Positions 9,270-19,542 of a stretch of DNA of 64,000 nucleotides are shown in pieces. A program made the position numbers and the translations under genes. The number at the start of each line of letters is the position of its first letter. Within the stretch, counting starts at the first letter, position 1. The DNA lies in contig NZ_CP108514.1 of assembly GCF_035989305.1 (NCBI RefSeq), positions 5,560,501-5,624,500 on the forward strand, read 5' to 3'. A model generated the notes under the pieces. It saw only the letters and a list, made by a program, of their open reading frames with translations. It was not told the DNA's origin and did no database searches. The DNA comes from Streptomyces sp. NBC_01233. GTDB taxonomy: Bacteria > Actinomycetota > Actinomycetes > Streptomycetales > Streptomycetaceae.

Positions 9270-9788
9270 GTGGCCGAGACCACCGCCGAGACGACCGTCG
9301 AAGAGTTCGAGGGCAACGTCGAGGAGTACACCAGCGAGTCCGAGGCCGTAGTCGAGGGCGACTACACCTCTGAGTCCCTTGCCGGTCGCTTCGGCGACCC
9401 CCAGCCGGCTGCCGGCCTGGGCCGTCGCAAGAACGCCATCGCCCGCGTCCGGATCGTTCCGGGCACCGGCAAGTGGAAGATCAACGGTCGCACCCTTGAG
9501 GACTACTTCCCCAACAAGGTGCACCAGCAGGAAGTCAACGAGCCGTTCAAGCTGCTCGAGCTCGACAACCGCTACGACGTCATCGCCCGCATCGCGGGTG
9601 GCGGCGTCTCCGGCCAGGCCGGCGCCCTGCGTCTCGGCGTGGCCCGTGCGCTGAACGAGGCGGACGTCGACAACAACCGCCCGGCGCTGAAGAAGGCCGG
9701 CTTCCTCTCCCGCGACGACCGTGCGGTCGAGCGCAAGAAGGCCGGTCTCAAGAAGGCCCGTAAGGCTCCGCAGTACAGCAAGCGTTAA
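9270..9788 (+). CDS. rpsI: 30S ribosomal protein S9 (uS9) with acidic N-terminal extension
   Basis: 172 residues. The S9 core begins near residue 50 ([17 protein letters not shown]) and ends with the conserved [12 protein letters not shown] whose tail reaches the P-site tRNA. The preceding 45-50 residues are Glu/Thr/Ser-rich and acidic, an extension seen in actinobacteria. GTG start behind GAGGAG. Confidence 0.97.
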   Translation: MAETTAETTVEEFEGNVEEYTSESEAVVEGDYTSESLAGRFGDPQPAAGLGRRKNAIARVRIVPGTGKWKINGRTLEDYFPNKVHQQEVNEPFKLLELDNRYDVIARIAGGGVSGQAGALRLGVARALNEADVDNNRPALKKAGFLSRDDRAVERKKAGLKKARKAPQYSKR

Positions 9789-9812
9789 TCTGCGCCTGCT
9801 GTTCTGCAACGA

Positions 9813-9851
9813 AACCGCCCCGGCAGCACTCTCTGTGCTGCCGGGGCGGTT
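9813..9851 (+). terminator. Terminator after rpsI
   Basis: Perfect 17-bp stem (9813-9829 with 9835-9851), 5-nt loop, followed by CGTTTACC. It separates rpsI from glmM. Confidence 0.8.
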
Positions 9852-9924
9852 CGTTTACCGCCACAAGCGGCAAATACCTGTCACAAGCGGTCAAAAAGCG
9901 ATGCGGAAACTCGGGAGGACAACA

Positions 9925-11283
9925 GTGGGACGACTCTTCGGGACGGACGGTGTACGCGGCGTTGCCAACGCGGATCTGACGGCGGAGCTCGCGCTCGGCC
10001 TCTCCGTGGCGGCTGCCCACGTACTGGCCGAAGCGGGCACCTTCGCGGGCCACCGGGCGACGGCCGTGGTCGGCCGGGACCCCCGGGCCTCCGGCGAATT
10101 CCTCGAGGCCGCGGTCGTGGCCGGCCTCGCCAGCGCGGGCGTGGACGTCCTGCGCGTCGGTGTGCTGCCCACCCCGGCGGTGGCGTATCTCACCGGTGCG
10201 CTGGGTGCCGACCTCGGCGTGATGCTCTCCGCCAGCCACAACGCGATGCCCGACAACGGCATCAAGTTCTTCGCGCGCGGCGGCCACAAGCTCGCCGACG
10301 AGCTGGAGGACCGCATCGAGTCCGTCTACGAGGAGCACCGCACCGGCGCCCCCTGGGACCGGCCCACCGGCTCCGGCGTCGGCCGGGTCTCCGACTACAC
10401 CGAGGGCTTCGAGAAGTACGTCGCCCACCTCATCGGTGTCCTCCCCAACCGCCTCGACGGCCTGAAGATCGTCCTGGACGAGGCCCACGGCGCCGCCGCG
10501 TACGTCTCGCCCGAGGCCTTCGCCCGGGCCGGCGCGGAGATCGTCACGATCGGCGCCGAGCCGGACGGCCTGAACATCAACGACGGCTGCGGCTCCACCC
10601 ACCTCGGCCTGCTCAAGGCGGCCGTCGTCGAGCACGGCGCCGACCTCGGCATCGCGCACGACGGTGACGCCGACCGCTGCCTGGCCGTGGACGGCGCGGG
10701 CGCGGAGGTCGACGGCGACCAGATCCTCGCGGTGCTGGCGCTGGCCATGCGCGAGGCCGGCCAGCTGCGCGAGAACACCGTGGTCGGCACCGTGATGTCC
10801 AACCTGGGCTTCAAGCTGGCCATGGAGGGCGAGGGCATCCAGGTCGTACAGACCGGGGTCGGCGACCGGTACGTGCTGGAGTCGATGAAGGAGCACGGTT
10901 ACGCGCTCGGCGGCGAGCAGTCCGGCCACGTGATCATCCTCGACCACGCGACGACCGGTGACGGCACGCTGACCGGCCTGCTGCTGGCGGCGCGGGTCGC
11001 GGCCACCGGCAAGTCCCTCGCCGAGCTGGCGGGCGTCATGCAGCGGCTGCCGCAGGTGCTGGTCAACGTCCCCGACGTGGACAAGTCCCGGGTCACCACC
11101 TCCGCGGAGCTGGCGGCGGCCGTGGCCGACGCCGAGCGCGAGCTGGGCACCACCGGACGGGTGCTGCTCCGGCCCTCCGGTACGGAGCCGCTCGTACGGG
11201 TGATGGTCGAGGCCGCCGACATCGAGCAGGCCCGCGCGGTCGCCGGCCGGCTCGCGGACGTCGTGAAGTCCGCGCTCGGCTAG
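9925..11283 (+). CDS. glmM: Phosphoglucosamine mutase
   Basis: 452 residues. Interconverts glucosamine-6-P and glucosamine-1-P for UDP-GlcNAc and peptidoglycan synthesis. Starts [12 protein letters not shown]; the phosphoserine loop is SASHN with the catalytic Ser at about residue 104; the metal loop DGDADRC lies near 250 and the sugar-binding GGEQSGH near 330; the phosphate-binding loop [13 protein letters not shown] is near the end. GTG 9925 follows CGGGAGGA and gives family length. Its stop overlaps that of the convergent DUF389 gene. Confidence 0.97.
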   Translation: MGRLFGTDGVRGVANADLTAELALGLSVAAAHVLAEAGTFAGHRATAVVGRDPRASGEFLEAAVVAGLASAGVDVLRVGVLPTPAVAYLTGALGADLGVMLSASHNAMPDNGIKFFARGGHKLADELEDRIESVYEEHRTGAPWDRPTGSGVGRVSDYTEGFEKYVAHLIGVLPNRLDGLKIVLDEAHGAAAYVSPEAFARAGAEIVTIGAEPDGLNINDGCGSTHLGLLKAAVVEHGADLGIAHDGDADRCLAVDGAGAEVDGDQILAVLALAMREAGQLRENTVVGTVMSNLGFKLAMEGEGIQVVQTGVGDRYVLESMKEHGYALGGEQSGHVIILDHATTGDGTLTGLLLAARVAATGKSLAELAGVMQRLPQVLVNVPDVDKSRVTTSAELAAAVADAERELGTTGRVLLRPSGTEPLVRVMVEAADIEQARAVAGRLADVVKSALG

Positions 11284-12251
11284 ATTCCTCCGCCAGGCCT
11301 GTGTGGCGCACCCGGCTTCCGGATCATCCGGCCCTGCTGGGTGCGCCACAGCATTTTCCAGGCGATGAGGGTGAGCGTGCCCGAGAAGATGATGCCGCCC
11401 AGGTTGAGCGCCAGCTGGATGCCCGATCCCCACATCTGGCCGAGATCGCCGTAGCTGAGTGCCACGGCGGCGTTGGCACCCGCCGGGACCGTGGTGACGG
11501 AGATCGCCACGCCGACCAGCGCCCCTGCCTTCGCCGACGTCAGCGACAGCATGCCGGCCACGCCGGCGAGCAGCGCCACGACGAACGAGAACGGGTCGGG
11601 CTGCCAGATGAAGCTGGTGTTCGGCCGGGGCTCGTCGAGCATTCCCTCGTGGAACAGGCCGAGCGCGTCCATCCCCAGACTGAAGACCGTCGTCGCGACG
11701 ATCGCCGCCGTGAAGCCGACCACCAGCGCGGACAGAGAGCGCCCGGCGAGCCTCGGCCGACGCTGCACCAGGCCCGTGCAGATGCCGGCGAGCGGGCCGA
11801 ACTCCGGGCCGACCGCCATGGCGCCCACGATCAGGATCGCGTTGTCCAGGACCACACCGCAGGCCGCGATCATCGTCGCCAGGATCATGAAGGCCGCGTA
11901 GGTGATCGTGAGGGTGGACTCCTCGTGCGTCGACTCGGCGAGCTGCTCCCAGACCACCGCGTCGGCGGCCTCGCCCGGGGCCTCCTCCTCGGCGTCGTCG
12001 GCGCGCCTGGAGATCGACAGGTCGATGTTCTCGACGGCGATGGAACCGCTCTTGTCGATGCCGAGGCCGCGCATCTCCTGCAGCAGTTCGTCGGTCGCCT
12101 CACGGGCGACGTCGCACAGCACGAGGTCGCCCTCGGGGTCACGGGCGGCGCCGGTCAGTACGACCAGGTGAGTGGTGCCGACCGTGTTGTCGATCAGCTC
12201 CACCACCTTTTCCGTGAGGTGGTGCGGGGTGATCATCCGCAGATGCAACAT
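11280..12251 (-). CDS. DUF389 family membrane protein
   Basis: 323 residues: a cytoplasmic N-terminal domain (about 1-110), then six or so hydrophobic helices that include [15 protein letters not shown], the family's best-conserved motif. Function is not established for the family. The start follows the stop of coaA by 16 nt, so the two are probably cotranscribed. No ribosome-binding site is obvious at the ATG at 12251; a second ATG six codons in is possible. Confidence 0.8.
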   Translation of the reverse strand: MLHLRMITPHHLTEKVVELIDNTVGTTHLVVLTGAARDPEGDLVLCDVAREATDELLQEMRGLGIDKSGSIAVENIDLSISRRADDAEEEAPGEAADAVVWEQLAESTHEESTLTITYAAFMILATMIAACGVVLDNAILIVGAMAVGPEFGPLAGICTGLVQRRPRLAGRSLSALVVGFTAAIVATTVFSLGMDALGLFHEGMLDEPRPNTSFIWQPDPFSFVVALLAGVAGMLSLTSAKAGALVGVAISVTTVPAGANAAVALSYGDLGQMWGSGIQLALNLGGIIFSGTLTLIAWKMLWRTQQGRMIRKPGAPHRPGGGI

Positions 12252-12267
12252 CCCCGCAGAGTAGCTT

Positions 12268-13317
12268 TCAGAGCTTGCGCAGACTCAGCTTCTGCACCTT
12301 GTGGTCCGGACCTTTGCGGACGACGAGGGTGGCCCGGCCGCGGGTGGGCGCCACGTTCTCCAGCAGGTTGGGCTTGTTGATCGTCCGCCACATCGTCTGC
12401 GCGTACTCCATGGCCTCCTCCTCGGAGACCTGGGTGTACTTGCGGAAGTAGGAGAAGGGATTCTGGAAGGCGGTCTCGCGCAGCTTCCGGAAGCGGTTGA
12501 GGTACCAGCGCTCGATGTCCTCGGGGCGCGCGTCCACGTACACGCTGAAGTCGAAGTAGTCGGCGAGGGCGACGCGGGTGCGGCCGTCCGTGCCGGGGAG
12601 GGCCGGCTGGAGCACGTTGAGGCCCTCGACGATGAGGATGTCCGGGCGGCGGACCACGAGCTCCTCGCCGGGGACGATGTCGTAGATCAGGTGCGAGTAG
12701 ACGGGGGCCCTGACCTCGTCCTTCCCGGCCTTGATGTCGGCGACGAAGCGGGTGAGCGCGCGCCGGTCGTAGGACTCCGGGAAGCCCTTGCGGGAGGTGA
12801 GCCCGCGCCGCTGGAGCTCCTTCATCGGGTACAGGAACCCGTCGGTGGTGACCAGCTCCACGCGCGGGTGCTCGGGCCAGCGGGCGAGGAGGGCCTGCAG
12901 GAGGCGGGCCACGGTGGACTTGCCGACGGCGACCGAACCGGCGACCCCTATGACGAAGGGCGTGCCCTGCTGGGCGCCGTGGCCGTTGCCCGCGTCCCCG
13001 AGGAAGGTGTTCAGGGTGCCGCGGAGGTTGCTGGTGGCGCCGACGTAGAGGTTGAGGAGGCGGGAGAGCGGCAGGTAGACGTCGCGGACCTCGTCGAGGT
13101 CGATGACGTCGCCGAGGCCGCGCAGCCGCTCCACCTCGTCGGCGGTCAGCGGCAGCGGGGTCCGCTCGCGCAGGGCGCTCCACTCGGCCCGGGTGAGGTC
13201 GACGTACGGCGAGGCCTCGGTGCCCCGGCGGTGGGCGGGGCGCGTGGGGTGCCCCTCCCGGCCGCGTCGCTCCGTTGCGTCGTCCGGCGTGCTGCTTCGT
13301 GGCGGCGAAGTGATCAC
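12268..13317 (-). CDS. coaA: Pantothenate kinase type I
   Basis: 349 residues. Phosphorylates pantothenate, the first step of coenzyme A synthesis. The core begins [13 protein letters not shown]; the P-loop is [12 protein letters not shown]; downstream are [33 protein letters not shown] and the C-terminal [18 protein letters not shown]. The GTG at 13317 gives an N-terminus about 30 residues longer than typical; it is supported by GACAAT at 13324-13329, 6 nt upstream, suggesting a leaderless mRNA. An internal start remains possible. Confidence 0.93.
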   Translation of the reverse strand: MITSPPRSSTPDDATERRGREGHPTRPAHRRGTEASPYVDLTRAEWSALRERTPLPLTADEVERLRGLGDVIDLDEVRDVYLPLSRLLNLYVGATSNLRGTLNTFLGDAGNGHGAQQGTPFVIGVAGSVAVGKSTVARLLQALLARWPEHPRVELVTTDGFLYPMKELQRRGLTSRKGFPESYDRRALTRFVADIKAGKDEVRAPVYSHLIYDIVPGEELVVRRPDILIVEGLNVLQPALPGTDGRTRVALADYFDFSVYVDARPEDIERWYLNRFRKLRETAFQNPFSYFRKYTQVSEEEAMEYAQTMWRTINKPNLLENVAPTRGRATLVVRKGPDHKVQKLSLRKL

Positions 13318-13576
13318 ACCGCCATTGTCGGGGCTCCGGGGCGCTTGTGGGTGGTGTGGTCGGTCACGTGCGCGGGGGCCGTGGGAGGGCCGGGCCCGGG
13401 TTGTGGCGGGGGCGGTCTCGATTCGGGGCAAGGGGGGTATCGCCCTGATCACGATCGGGGGCCGGCGCGGAAAACCCCGACCGGCTGATCGAACGGCCCG
13501 TACATTGTTGATCACCGCAGCGCTGAGGACCTTTCGTGCTGCCCTGATGTCGTTTGCTCCATGGGGGAGATCTTTC

Positions 13577-14338
13577 GTGCGTACCGCTCTTGTCCGTCGT
13601 ACCGTCCTGACCGCGTCCGCGGTGTCCCTGGCCCTGCTGGCCACCGCCTGCGGCTCCGACAAGGCCGACACCAAGGCGGACGCCAAGCCGTCGGCCCCCG
13701 CGTCCTCGTCGGCGCCGGCCGCCCCGGCCGCCAAGGCGAAGACGGACGCCGAGCTGGCCGCCCTGCTCGTGACCAAGGCCGAGCTGGCGGACCACCTGTT
13801 CTCCGCCGTCCCGAAGGACGAGGTGGCTCTCGGTGAGGCCGCGTCCGGCGACAAGGCCGAGTGCCAGCCCGTGGTCAAGACGCAGGGCACGGCCACCGTC
13901 GGTACGGCCGCCGGTGTGGCGCGGACCAAGGCCGTCGCCAAGCCCAAGGAAGGCGCCAGCCCGGAGGACACGGCCGCCGCAGGCCTCAAGGCCCTCACCG
14001 GCACCCGGACCTCGGTCACCCTCGCCTCGTACGAGGGCAAGGGCGCGGAGGAGGCCTTCGCGGCCGTCAAGACCGCGGCCACCGCGTGCGCCGGCGGCTT
14101 CACGCTGACGATGGAGGGCGAGGTCACCAAGATCAACAAGGTGGTGTCCGGCACCGCCACCGGGGGCGACGAGGCGCTCGCCCTCACGCTGGAGGCCGAT
14201 GTGGAGGGCGCGAAGGTCACGACCGAGACCGTCGTCGTCCGCAAGGGCAACACCCTCGCCACCCACACCGCGTCGGCCCTGGGCGTGGCGGACAAGCCGA
14301 CCGCCATCGTGGCGGCGCAGGTGAAGAAGCTCGGCTGA
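13577..14338 (+). CDS. Secreted lipoprotein of unknown function
   Basis: 253 residues. The N-terminus VRTALVRRT, a hydrophobic stretch and the lipobox LLATAC put the lipid-modified Cys near residue 25. A short Lys/Ala/Ser/Pro-rich linker follows, then a domain of about 200 residues with two further Cys (AECQP and TACAGG). It resembles the broad class of actinobacterial PknH-like or sensor-type lipoproteins only in layout; no family is recognised. The GTG start at 13577 follows GGGGGAGA; an in-frame ATG at 13547 is the alternative. It is followed by a terminator. Confidence 0.8.
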   Translation: MRTALVRRTVLTASAVSLALLATACGSDKADTKADAKPSAPASSSAPAAPAAKAKTDAELAALLVTKAELADHLFSAVPKDEVALGEAASGDKAECQPVVKTQGTATVGTAAGVARTKAVAKPKEGASPEDTAAAGLKALTGTRTSVTLASYEGKGAEEAFAAVKTAATACAGGFTLTMEGEVTKINKVVSGTATGGDEALALTLEADVEGAKVTTETVVVRKGNTLATHTASALGVADKPTAIVAAQVKKLG

Positions 14339-14359
14339 GCCCCCGCCCGACCCGACGTC

Positions 14360-14393
14360 AACCCCGCTCCGGCCCATTCGCCGGGGCGGGGTT
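14360..14393 (+). terminator. Terminator after the lipoprotein gene
   Basis: 13-bp stem (14360-14372 with 14381-14393, one G-U pair), ending in a TTTT run. Confidence 0.75.
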
Positions 14394-14447
14394 TTCGTCT
14401 GGTTCAGGTACGGGGCAGACAGCCAACCACGGCGTACGCTGCGCCGT

Positions 14448-16295
14448 ATGTGCGGAATTGTGGGTTACGTGGGAGCGCAGTCTGCGCTCGATGTGGTCAT
14501 CGCCGGACTCAAGCGGCTGGAGTACCGCGGCTACGACTCGGCGGGGGTCGCCGTGCTCGCCGACGGCAGCCTGGCGGCCGCCAAGAAGGCCGGCAAGCTC
14601 GTCAATCTGGAGAAGGAACTGGTCGGGCACCCGCTGCCGGCCGGCTCCACGGGACTCGGGCACACCCGGTGGGCGACCCACGGCGGGCCCACCGACGTCA
14701 ACGCCCACCCGCACCTCGACAACGCGGGGCGGGTCGCCGTCGTGCACAACGGCATCATCGAGAACTTCGCCGAGCTCCGGGCCGAACTCGCCGAGCGCGG
14801 ACACCGGCTGGATTCCGAGACGGACACCGAGGTCGTGGCGCACCTGCTGGCCGAGCACTTCTCGGCGGCCGGCGACCTCGCCGAGGCCATGCGGCAGGTG
14901 TGCCGGCGCCTGCAGGGCGCCTTCACGCTCGTCGCCGTGCACGCCGACGACCCGGACGTGGTGGTCGGCGCGCGCCGGAACTCGCCCCTGGTGGTGGGCG
15001 TCGGAGAGGGCGAGAACTTCCTCGCCTCGGACGTGGCCGCGTTCATCGCCCACACCCGGTCCGCGATCGAGCTGGGCCAGGACCAGGTCGTGGAACTGCG
15101 CCGCGAAGGGGTCACGGTGACCAACTTCGACGGTTCGCCCGCGACCGTCCGGGCCTACCACGTGGACTGGGACGCCTCGGCGGCCGAGAAGGGGGGCTAC
15201 GACTACTTCATGCTCAAGGAGATCGCCGAGCAGCCGAAGGCCGTCGCCGACACCCTCCTGGGCAGGATCGACGCGAGCGGCTCGCTGACCCTGGACGAGG
15301 TGCGCATCCCCGTCTCGGTGCTCAGGGAGGTCGACAAGGTCGTGATCGTGGCGTGCGGTACGGCGTACCACGCGGGCATGATCGCGAAGCTGGCCATCGA
15401 GCACTGGACCCGCATCCCGTGCGAGACGGAGCTGGCGAGCGAGTTCCGCTACCGCGACCCGATCCTGGACCAGCGGACGCTGGTCGTCGCGATCTCGCAG
15501 TCCGGCGAGACCATGGACACCCTGATGGCGCTCCGGCACGCGCGCGAGCAGGGGGCCAAGGTGCTGGCCATCTGCAACACGAACGGGTCGACGATCCCGC
15601 GCGAATCGGATGCCGTGCTCTACACGCACGCCGGTCCCGAGGTGGCCGTCGCCTCGACCAAGGCGTTCCTGACGCAGCTGGTCGCCTGCTACCTCGTGGC
15701 GCTGTACCTCGGGCAGGTGCGCGGCACGAAGTGGGGCGACGAGATCGAGGCCGTGATCCGCGAACTGTCGGACATCGCCGCCGCGGTGGACACCGTACTG
15801 GAGACCATGGAGCCCGTACGGCAGCTCGCGCGCTCCCTGGCCGACAAGAACACCGTGCTGTTCCTCGGCCGGCACGTCGGGTACCCGGTGGCGCTGGAGG
15901 GCGCGCTCAAGCTCAAGGAGCTCGCGTACATGCACGCCGAGGGCTTCGCGGCGGGCGAGCTCAAGCACGGGCCGATCGCGCTGATCGAGGAGGACCTGCC
16001 GGTGGTGGTGGTCGTCCCGTCGCCGCGCGGCCGGTCGGTGCTCCACGACAAGATCGTGTCGAACATCCAGGAGATCCGGGCGCGCGGGGCGCGGACCATC
16101 GTGATCGCGGAGGAGGGCGACGAGGCGGTGGTCCCGTACGCCGACCACCTGATCCGGATCCCGCCGACGCCGACGCTGCTCCAGCCGCTGGTGGCGACGG
16201 TGCCCCTGCAGGTCTTCGCGTGCGAACTGGCGACGGCGCGGGGGAACGAGGTGGACCAGCCGCGTAACCTCGCAAAGTCCGTGACCGTGGAGTAG
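14448..16295 (+). CDS. glmS: Glutamine-fructose-6-phosphate aminotransferase (isomerising)
   Basis: 615 residues. Makes glucosamine-6-P from Fru-6-P and glutamine, feeding glmM. Starts MCGIVGYVG, with the N-terminal nucleophile Cys exposed after Met removal; glutaminase motifs GLGHTRWATHG and VVHNGIIENF follow. Two SIS sugar-binding domains begin near residues 295 and 465 (CGTAYHAG, SQSGETMDT, ALKLKELAY). The C-terminus DQPRNLAKSVTVE is typical. TACGCT at 14435-14440 lies 7 nt before the ATG with no ribosome-binding site, so the mRNA is probably leaderless. No glmS ribozyme is seen. Confidence 0.97.
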   Translation: MCGIVGYVGAQSALDVVIAGLKRLEYRGYDSAGVAVLADGSLAAAKKAGKLVNLEKELVGHPLPAGSTGLGHTRWATHGGPTDVNAHPHLDNAGRVAVVHNGIIENFAELRAELAERGHRLDSETDTEVVAHLLAEHFSAAGDLAEAMRQVCRRLQGAFTLVAVHADDPDVVVGARRNSPLVVGVGEGENFLASDVAAFIAHTRSAIELGQDQVVELRREGVTVTNFDGSPATVRAYHVDWDASAAEKGGYDYFMLKEIAEQPKAVADTLLGRIDASGSLTLDEVRIPVSVLREVDKVVIVACGTAYHAGMIAKLAIEHWTRIPCETELASEFRYRDPILDQRTLVVAISQSGETMDTLMALRHAREQGAKVLAICNTNGSTIPRESDAVLYTHAGPEVAVASTKAFLTQLVACYLVALYLGQVRGTKWGDEIEAVIRELSDIAAAVDTVLETMEPVRQLARSLADKNTVLFLGRHVGYPVALEGALKLKELAYMHAEGFAAGELKHGPIALIEEDLPVVVVVPSPRGRSVLHDKIVSNIQEIRARGARTIVIAEEGDEAVVPYADHLIRIPPTPTLLQPLVATVPLQVFACELATARGNEVDQPRNLAKSVTVE

Positions 16296-16317
16296 TGACC
16301 TGCTGGAGCTGTGAGAC

Positions 16318-16686
16318 GTGATTATCGGCGTCGGGATCGACGTGGCGGAGATCGATCGGTTCGGCGCGGCGCTGGAGCGCACGCCGGGCCTCGCCCAGCG
16401 GCTTTTCGTCGACGCCGAGTTGACGCTGCCGAGCGGTGAGCGGCGCGGGACCGCCTCGCTCGCCGCGCGGTTCGCCGCCAAGGAGGCGCTGGCCAAGGCG
16501 CTCGGCGCGCCCGCCGGGATGCTGTGGACCGACGCCGAGGTGTTCGTGGAGGCCAGCGGGCAGCCGCGGCTGCGGGTGGCGGGAACGGTGGAGGCGCGGG
16601 CGCTGGCGCTGGGCGTGAAGTCCTGGCACATCTCGCTGAGCCACGACGCCGGCGTCGCGTCCGCCGTGGTGATCGCCGAGGGATAG
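16318..16686 (+). CDS. acpS: Holo-[acyl-carrier-protein] synthase
   Basis: 122 residues. Transfers 4'-phosphopantetheine from CoA to acyl carrier protein. The two signature blocks are present: [12 protein letters not shown] at the N-terminus (Mg-binding Asp) and [12 protein letters not shown] near residue 50; SWHISLSHD lies near the end. GTG start 22 nt after glmS. Position between glmS and nnr is conserved in actinobacteria. Confidence 0.95.
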   Translation: MIIGVGIDVAEIDRFGAALERTPGLAQRLFVDAELTLPSGERRGTASLAARFAAKEALAKALGAPAGMLWTDAEVFVEASGQPRLRVAGTVEARALALGVKSWHISLSHDAGVASAVVIAEG

Positions 16687-16712
16687 CGCCTGCCGTCGGG
16701 CAGGCTGGTGCC

Positions 16713-18101
16713 ATGCGTACTGCTTACAGCGTGGAGACCGTACGGGCCGCCGAGCGGGAGCTGATGGCCCGGCTGCCCGAAGGAGCCCTGATGCAGCGGG
16801 CGGCGGCCGGACTGGCCGCCGTGTGCGCGGGGCTGCTCGTACGGGTGTACGGGTCCCGGATCGTGCTGCTGGTCGGGCCCGGCGACAACGGGGGCGACGC
16901 GCTCTACGCCGGGGCGCGGCTCGCCCGGCGCGGGGCCGCGGTGACGGCGGTGCCCATGGACCCGGAACGGATGCACGCGGGCGGGCTGGCCGCGCTGCGG
17001 GCCGCCGGAGGCCGGGTCGAGGAGGCCGTCCCGCAGCGGGCGGACCTCGTGGTCGACGGGCTGCTCGGGATCGGCGGCCGGGGCGGGCTGCGGCCGGCGG
17101 CGGCCGCGCTGGCGGAACGGATCCCGCCGGGGATCCCGGTGGTGTCCGTGGACCTGCCGAGCGGGGTGGACGCGGACACCGGGGAGGTGGCGGGGCCGGC
17201 CGTCACGGCCGATGTGACGGTGACCTTCGGCGCGTACAAGCCCGGTCTGCTGATCGACCCCGGAGCCTCGCGGGCCGGGGTGGTGCGGCTGGTGGACATC
17301 GGGCTGGAGCTGCCGTCGCCGCAGGTGGAGGCCTTGCAGCACGCCGACGTCGCGGGGCTGCTGCCGGTGCCGACGGCGTCGAGCGACAAGTACCGGCGGG
17401 GCGTGGTCGGGATCGTCGCCGGCTCCGCGCAGTACCCGGGGGCGGCCGTACTGGCCGTGGCGGGAGCACTGCGGGGCGGTGCGGGTGCGGTGCGGTACGT
17501 GGGGCCGGCGGCGGAGGCCGTGCTCGCGCGGTACCCGGAGACGCTGATCGGGCCCGGCCGGGTGCAGGCGTGGGTGGTCGGGCCGGGACTGGGGGAGGGG
17601 CGCGTCGGGGAGGTCTCGGACCTGCTGGCGGACGACGTGCCGGTGCTGGTCGACGCGGACGGGCTGCGCGGGCTGGACGCGGACGTGCTGCGGGCCCGGA
17701 CGGCCCCGACCCTGCTGACCCCGCACGCGGGGGAGGCGGCGGCGCTGCTCGGGGTGTCGCGGGAGTCGGTGGAGGCGGGGCGGCTGGGGTCGGTGCGGAG
17801 GCTGGCGGCCGGGTACGGGGTGGCGGTGCTGCTGAAGGGGTCGACGACGCTGGTCGCCTCCGGCGGGTGCGCCGTCCGGGTGAATCCGACGGGGAGTTCG
17901 TGGCTGGCCACCGCGGGGAGCGGGGACGTGCTGTCCGGGCTGGCCGGGTCGCTCCTGGCGGGCGGGCTGTCCGGCGCGGACGCCGGTTCGGTGGCGGCGT
18001 ACCTCCACGGCCTGGCGGCCGGGCTCACCGGCGGCCCCCTCCTGGCCCACCAACTGGCCGAGGCCCTGCCGGCTGCCTGGCGGCGAGCGAGCCGGCCGTG
18101 A
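16713..18101 (+). CDS. nnr: Bifunctional NAD(P)H-hydrate epimerase / ADP-dependent dehydratase
   Basis: 462 residues. Repairs damaged NAD(P)H hydrates. The N-terminal half (about 1-210) is the YjeF_N epimerase with GPGDNGGDAL and VSVDLPSGVDADTG; the C-terminal half (about 215-455) is the ribokinase-like dehydratase with LLTPHAGE, LLKGSTTLV and the ATP-site TAGSGDVLSG. CAGGCT at 16701-16706 is 6 nt before the ATG, a leaderless layout, while acpS ends only 26 nt upstream. Confidence 0.93.
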   Translation: MRTAYSVETVRAAERELMARLPEGALMQRAAAGLAAVCAGLLVRVYGSRIVLLVGPGDNGGDALYAGARLARRGAAVTAVPMDPERMHAGGLAALRAAGGRVEEAVPQRADLVVDGLLGIGGRGGLRPAAAALAERIPPGIPVVSVDLPSGVDADTGEVAGPAVTADVTVTFGAYKPGLLIDPGASRAGVVRLVDIGLELPSPQVEALQHADVAGLLPVPTASSDKYRRGVVGIVAGSAQYPGAAVLAVAGALRGGAGAVRYVGPAAEAVLARYPETLIGPGRVQAWVVGPGLGEGRVGEVSDLLADDVPVLVDADGLRGLDADVLRARTAPTLLTPHAGEAAALLGVSRESVEAGRLGSVRRLAAGYGVAVLLKGSTTLVASGGCAVRVNPTGSSWLATAGSGDVLSGLAGSLLAGGLSGADAGSVAAYLHGLAAGLTGGPLLAHQLAEALPAAWRRASRP

Positions 18102-18120
18102 CCCGCGCGGCCCGGCTGCC

Positions 18121-18330
18121 GGGGCTCCGCCCCGAACCCCGCGCCTGGATCTTCAGCCCGTCCGGCGTTTGAGGACCGGGGTCTGGGGCGGAGCCCCTGG
18201 GGGCACCTCCCAGCGGTAGCTGGGGGAGAAACGGTGAAAGGGCGGGGCGGGGAGCAGCTTCGCGCAGCGGCGCCGTTGCCGGGGCCGGCCCCGGACCCCG
18301 CGCCTCGAACGCCGGCGAGGCTTGACAGGC
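18121..18330. repeat. Pair of intergenic dispersed-type repeats in inverted orientation
   Basis: The gap between nnr and alr holds a segment with CCGGCGTTTGAGG followed by CGGGGTCTGGGGCGGAGCCCC (18159-18201). A related copy on the other strand covers about 18275-18325 (minus strand reads GCCGGCGTTCGAGGCGCGG then GGTCCGGGGCCGG). Sequence of this style recurs between genes in many Streptomyces genomes; the family assignment is from memory, the inverted resemblance is visible here. No gene is seen in the gap. Confidence 0.6.
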
Positions 18331-18382
18331 CCGGCGGAGCTGAAAGGCAGGGGACGGCGGCGGTTCTGAGAGACTGGGGGCG

Positions 18383-19519
18383 ATGAACGAGACACCGACG
18401 CGCGTGTACGCCGAGATCGATCTTGACGCCGTACGGGAGAACGTGCGCGCACTGCGCGAGCGGGCGCCCCGGGCCGAGTTGATGGCCGTGGTCAAATCGA
18501 ATGCCTACGGGCACGGGGCCCCGGCCTGCGCCAGGGCCGCCCAGGAGGCCGGTGCCACCTGGCTCGGGACCGCCACCCCCGAGGAGGCGCTCGCGCTGCG
18601 CGCCGCCGGGATCGAGGGGCGGATCATGTGCTGGCTCTGGACCCCCGGCGGGCCCTGGCACGAGGCCGTCGAGGCCGACATCGACGTGTCCGTCAGCGGA
18701 ATGTGGGCCCTCGACGAGGCGCGCGAGGCCGCCCGGGCCGCGGGCCGGACCGCGCGCGTCCAGCTCAAGGCCGACACCGGCCTCGGGCGCAACGGCTGCC
18801 AGCCCGCCGACTGGGAGGCGCTGGTCGGTGCGGCCGTCGCCGCCCAGGCCGAGGGGACCGTCCAGGTCACCGGGGTCTGGTCGCACTTCGCCTGTGCCGA
18901 CGAGCCCGGCCACCCCTCCATCCAGCTGCAGCTCGCCGCCTTCCGCGACATGCTCTCGTACGCCGAGAAGGAGGGCGTCGAGCCCGAGGTCCGGCACATC
19001 GCCAACTCGCCGGCCACCCTGACCCTGCCCGAGTCCCACTTCGACATGGTGCGCTGCGGGCTGGCCGTCTACGGAGTCTCGCCCGCGCCCGAACTCGGCA
19101 CCCCGGCCCAGCTGGGCCTGCGGCCCGCGATGGCCCTCAAGGCCTCCCTCGCCCTGGTCAAGACCGTCCCCGCCGGGCACGGCGTCAGCTACGGCCACCA
19201 CTACGTCACCGGGACCGAGACGAACCTGGCGCTGATCCCGGCGGGCTACGCCGACGGCATCCCGCGGCATGCCTCCGGGCGCGGCCCGGTGCTCGTCGCC
19301 GGCCGGATCCGCCACGTCGCCGGGCGCGTCGCCATGGACCAGTTCGTGGTCGACTTGGGTGCGGACCACGCCCGCGTCGGCGACGAAGCCGTCATCTTCG
19401 GGGACGCGGAACGCGGTGAACCCACCGCCGAGGACTGGGCACAAGCGGCGGACACGATCGCGTATGAGATCGTCACCCGTATCGGTGGACGTGTGCCCCG
19501 GGTGTACCTGGGCGCCTGA
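18383..19519 (+). CDS. alr: Alanine racemase
   Basis: 378 residues. PLP enzyme making D-Ala for peptidoglycan. The PLP lysine is in VVKSNAYGHG (about residue 39); the second catalytic base Tyr is in GVSYGHHY near residue 271; LIPAGYADGIPR and RVAMDQFVVDLG are conserved. GAGACT (18370-18375) precedes the ATG by 7 nt and there is no ribosome-binding site, suggesting a leaderless transcript. It lies upstream of the hydrolase/tsaE genes. Confidence 0.97.
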   Translation: MNETPTRVYAEIDLDAVRENVRALRERAPRAELMAVVKSNAYGHGAPACARAAQEAGATWLGTATPEEALALRAAGIEGRIMCWLWTPGGPWHEAVEADIDVSVSGMWALDEAREAARAAGRTARVQLKADTGLGRNGCQPADWEALVGAAVAAQAEGTVQVTGVWSHFACADEPGHPSIQLQLAAFRDMLSYAEKEGVEPEVRHIANSPATLTLPESHFDMVRCGLAVYGVSPAPELGTPAQLGLRPAMALKASLALVKTVPAGHGVSYGHHYVTGTETNLALIPAGYADGIPRHASGRGPVLVAGRIRHVAGRVAMDQFVVDLGADHARVGDEAVIFGDAERGEPTAEDWAQAADTIAYEIVTRIGGRVPRVYLGA

Positions 19520-19542
19520 GCGAGCGGAGTGAGGGCGGCGGC

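Noticed and set aside
3987..9809. A 1940-codon open frame on the minus strand
   Set aside because: It is antisense to rplQ, truA, ABC-F, rplM and rpsI, has low-complexity Arg/Gly/Leu composition and no domain; a by-product of high GC.
14394..14447. glmS ribozyme upstream of glmS
   Set aside because: The leader is too short and a -10 hexamer directly abuts the start codon.
14358..18053. A 1231-codon open frame on the minus strand
   Set aside because: Antisense to glmS, acpS and nnr, with composition typical of GC-driven shadow frames.
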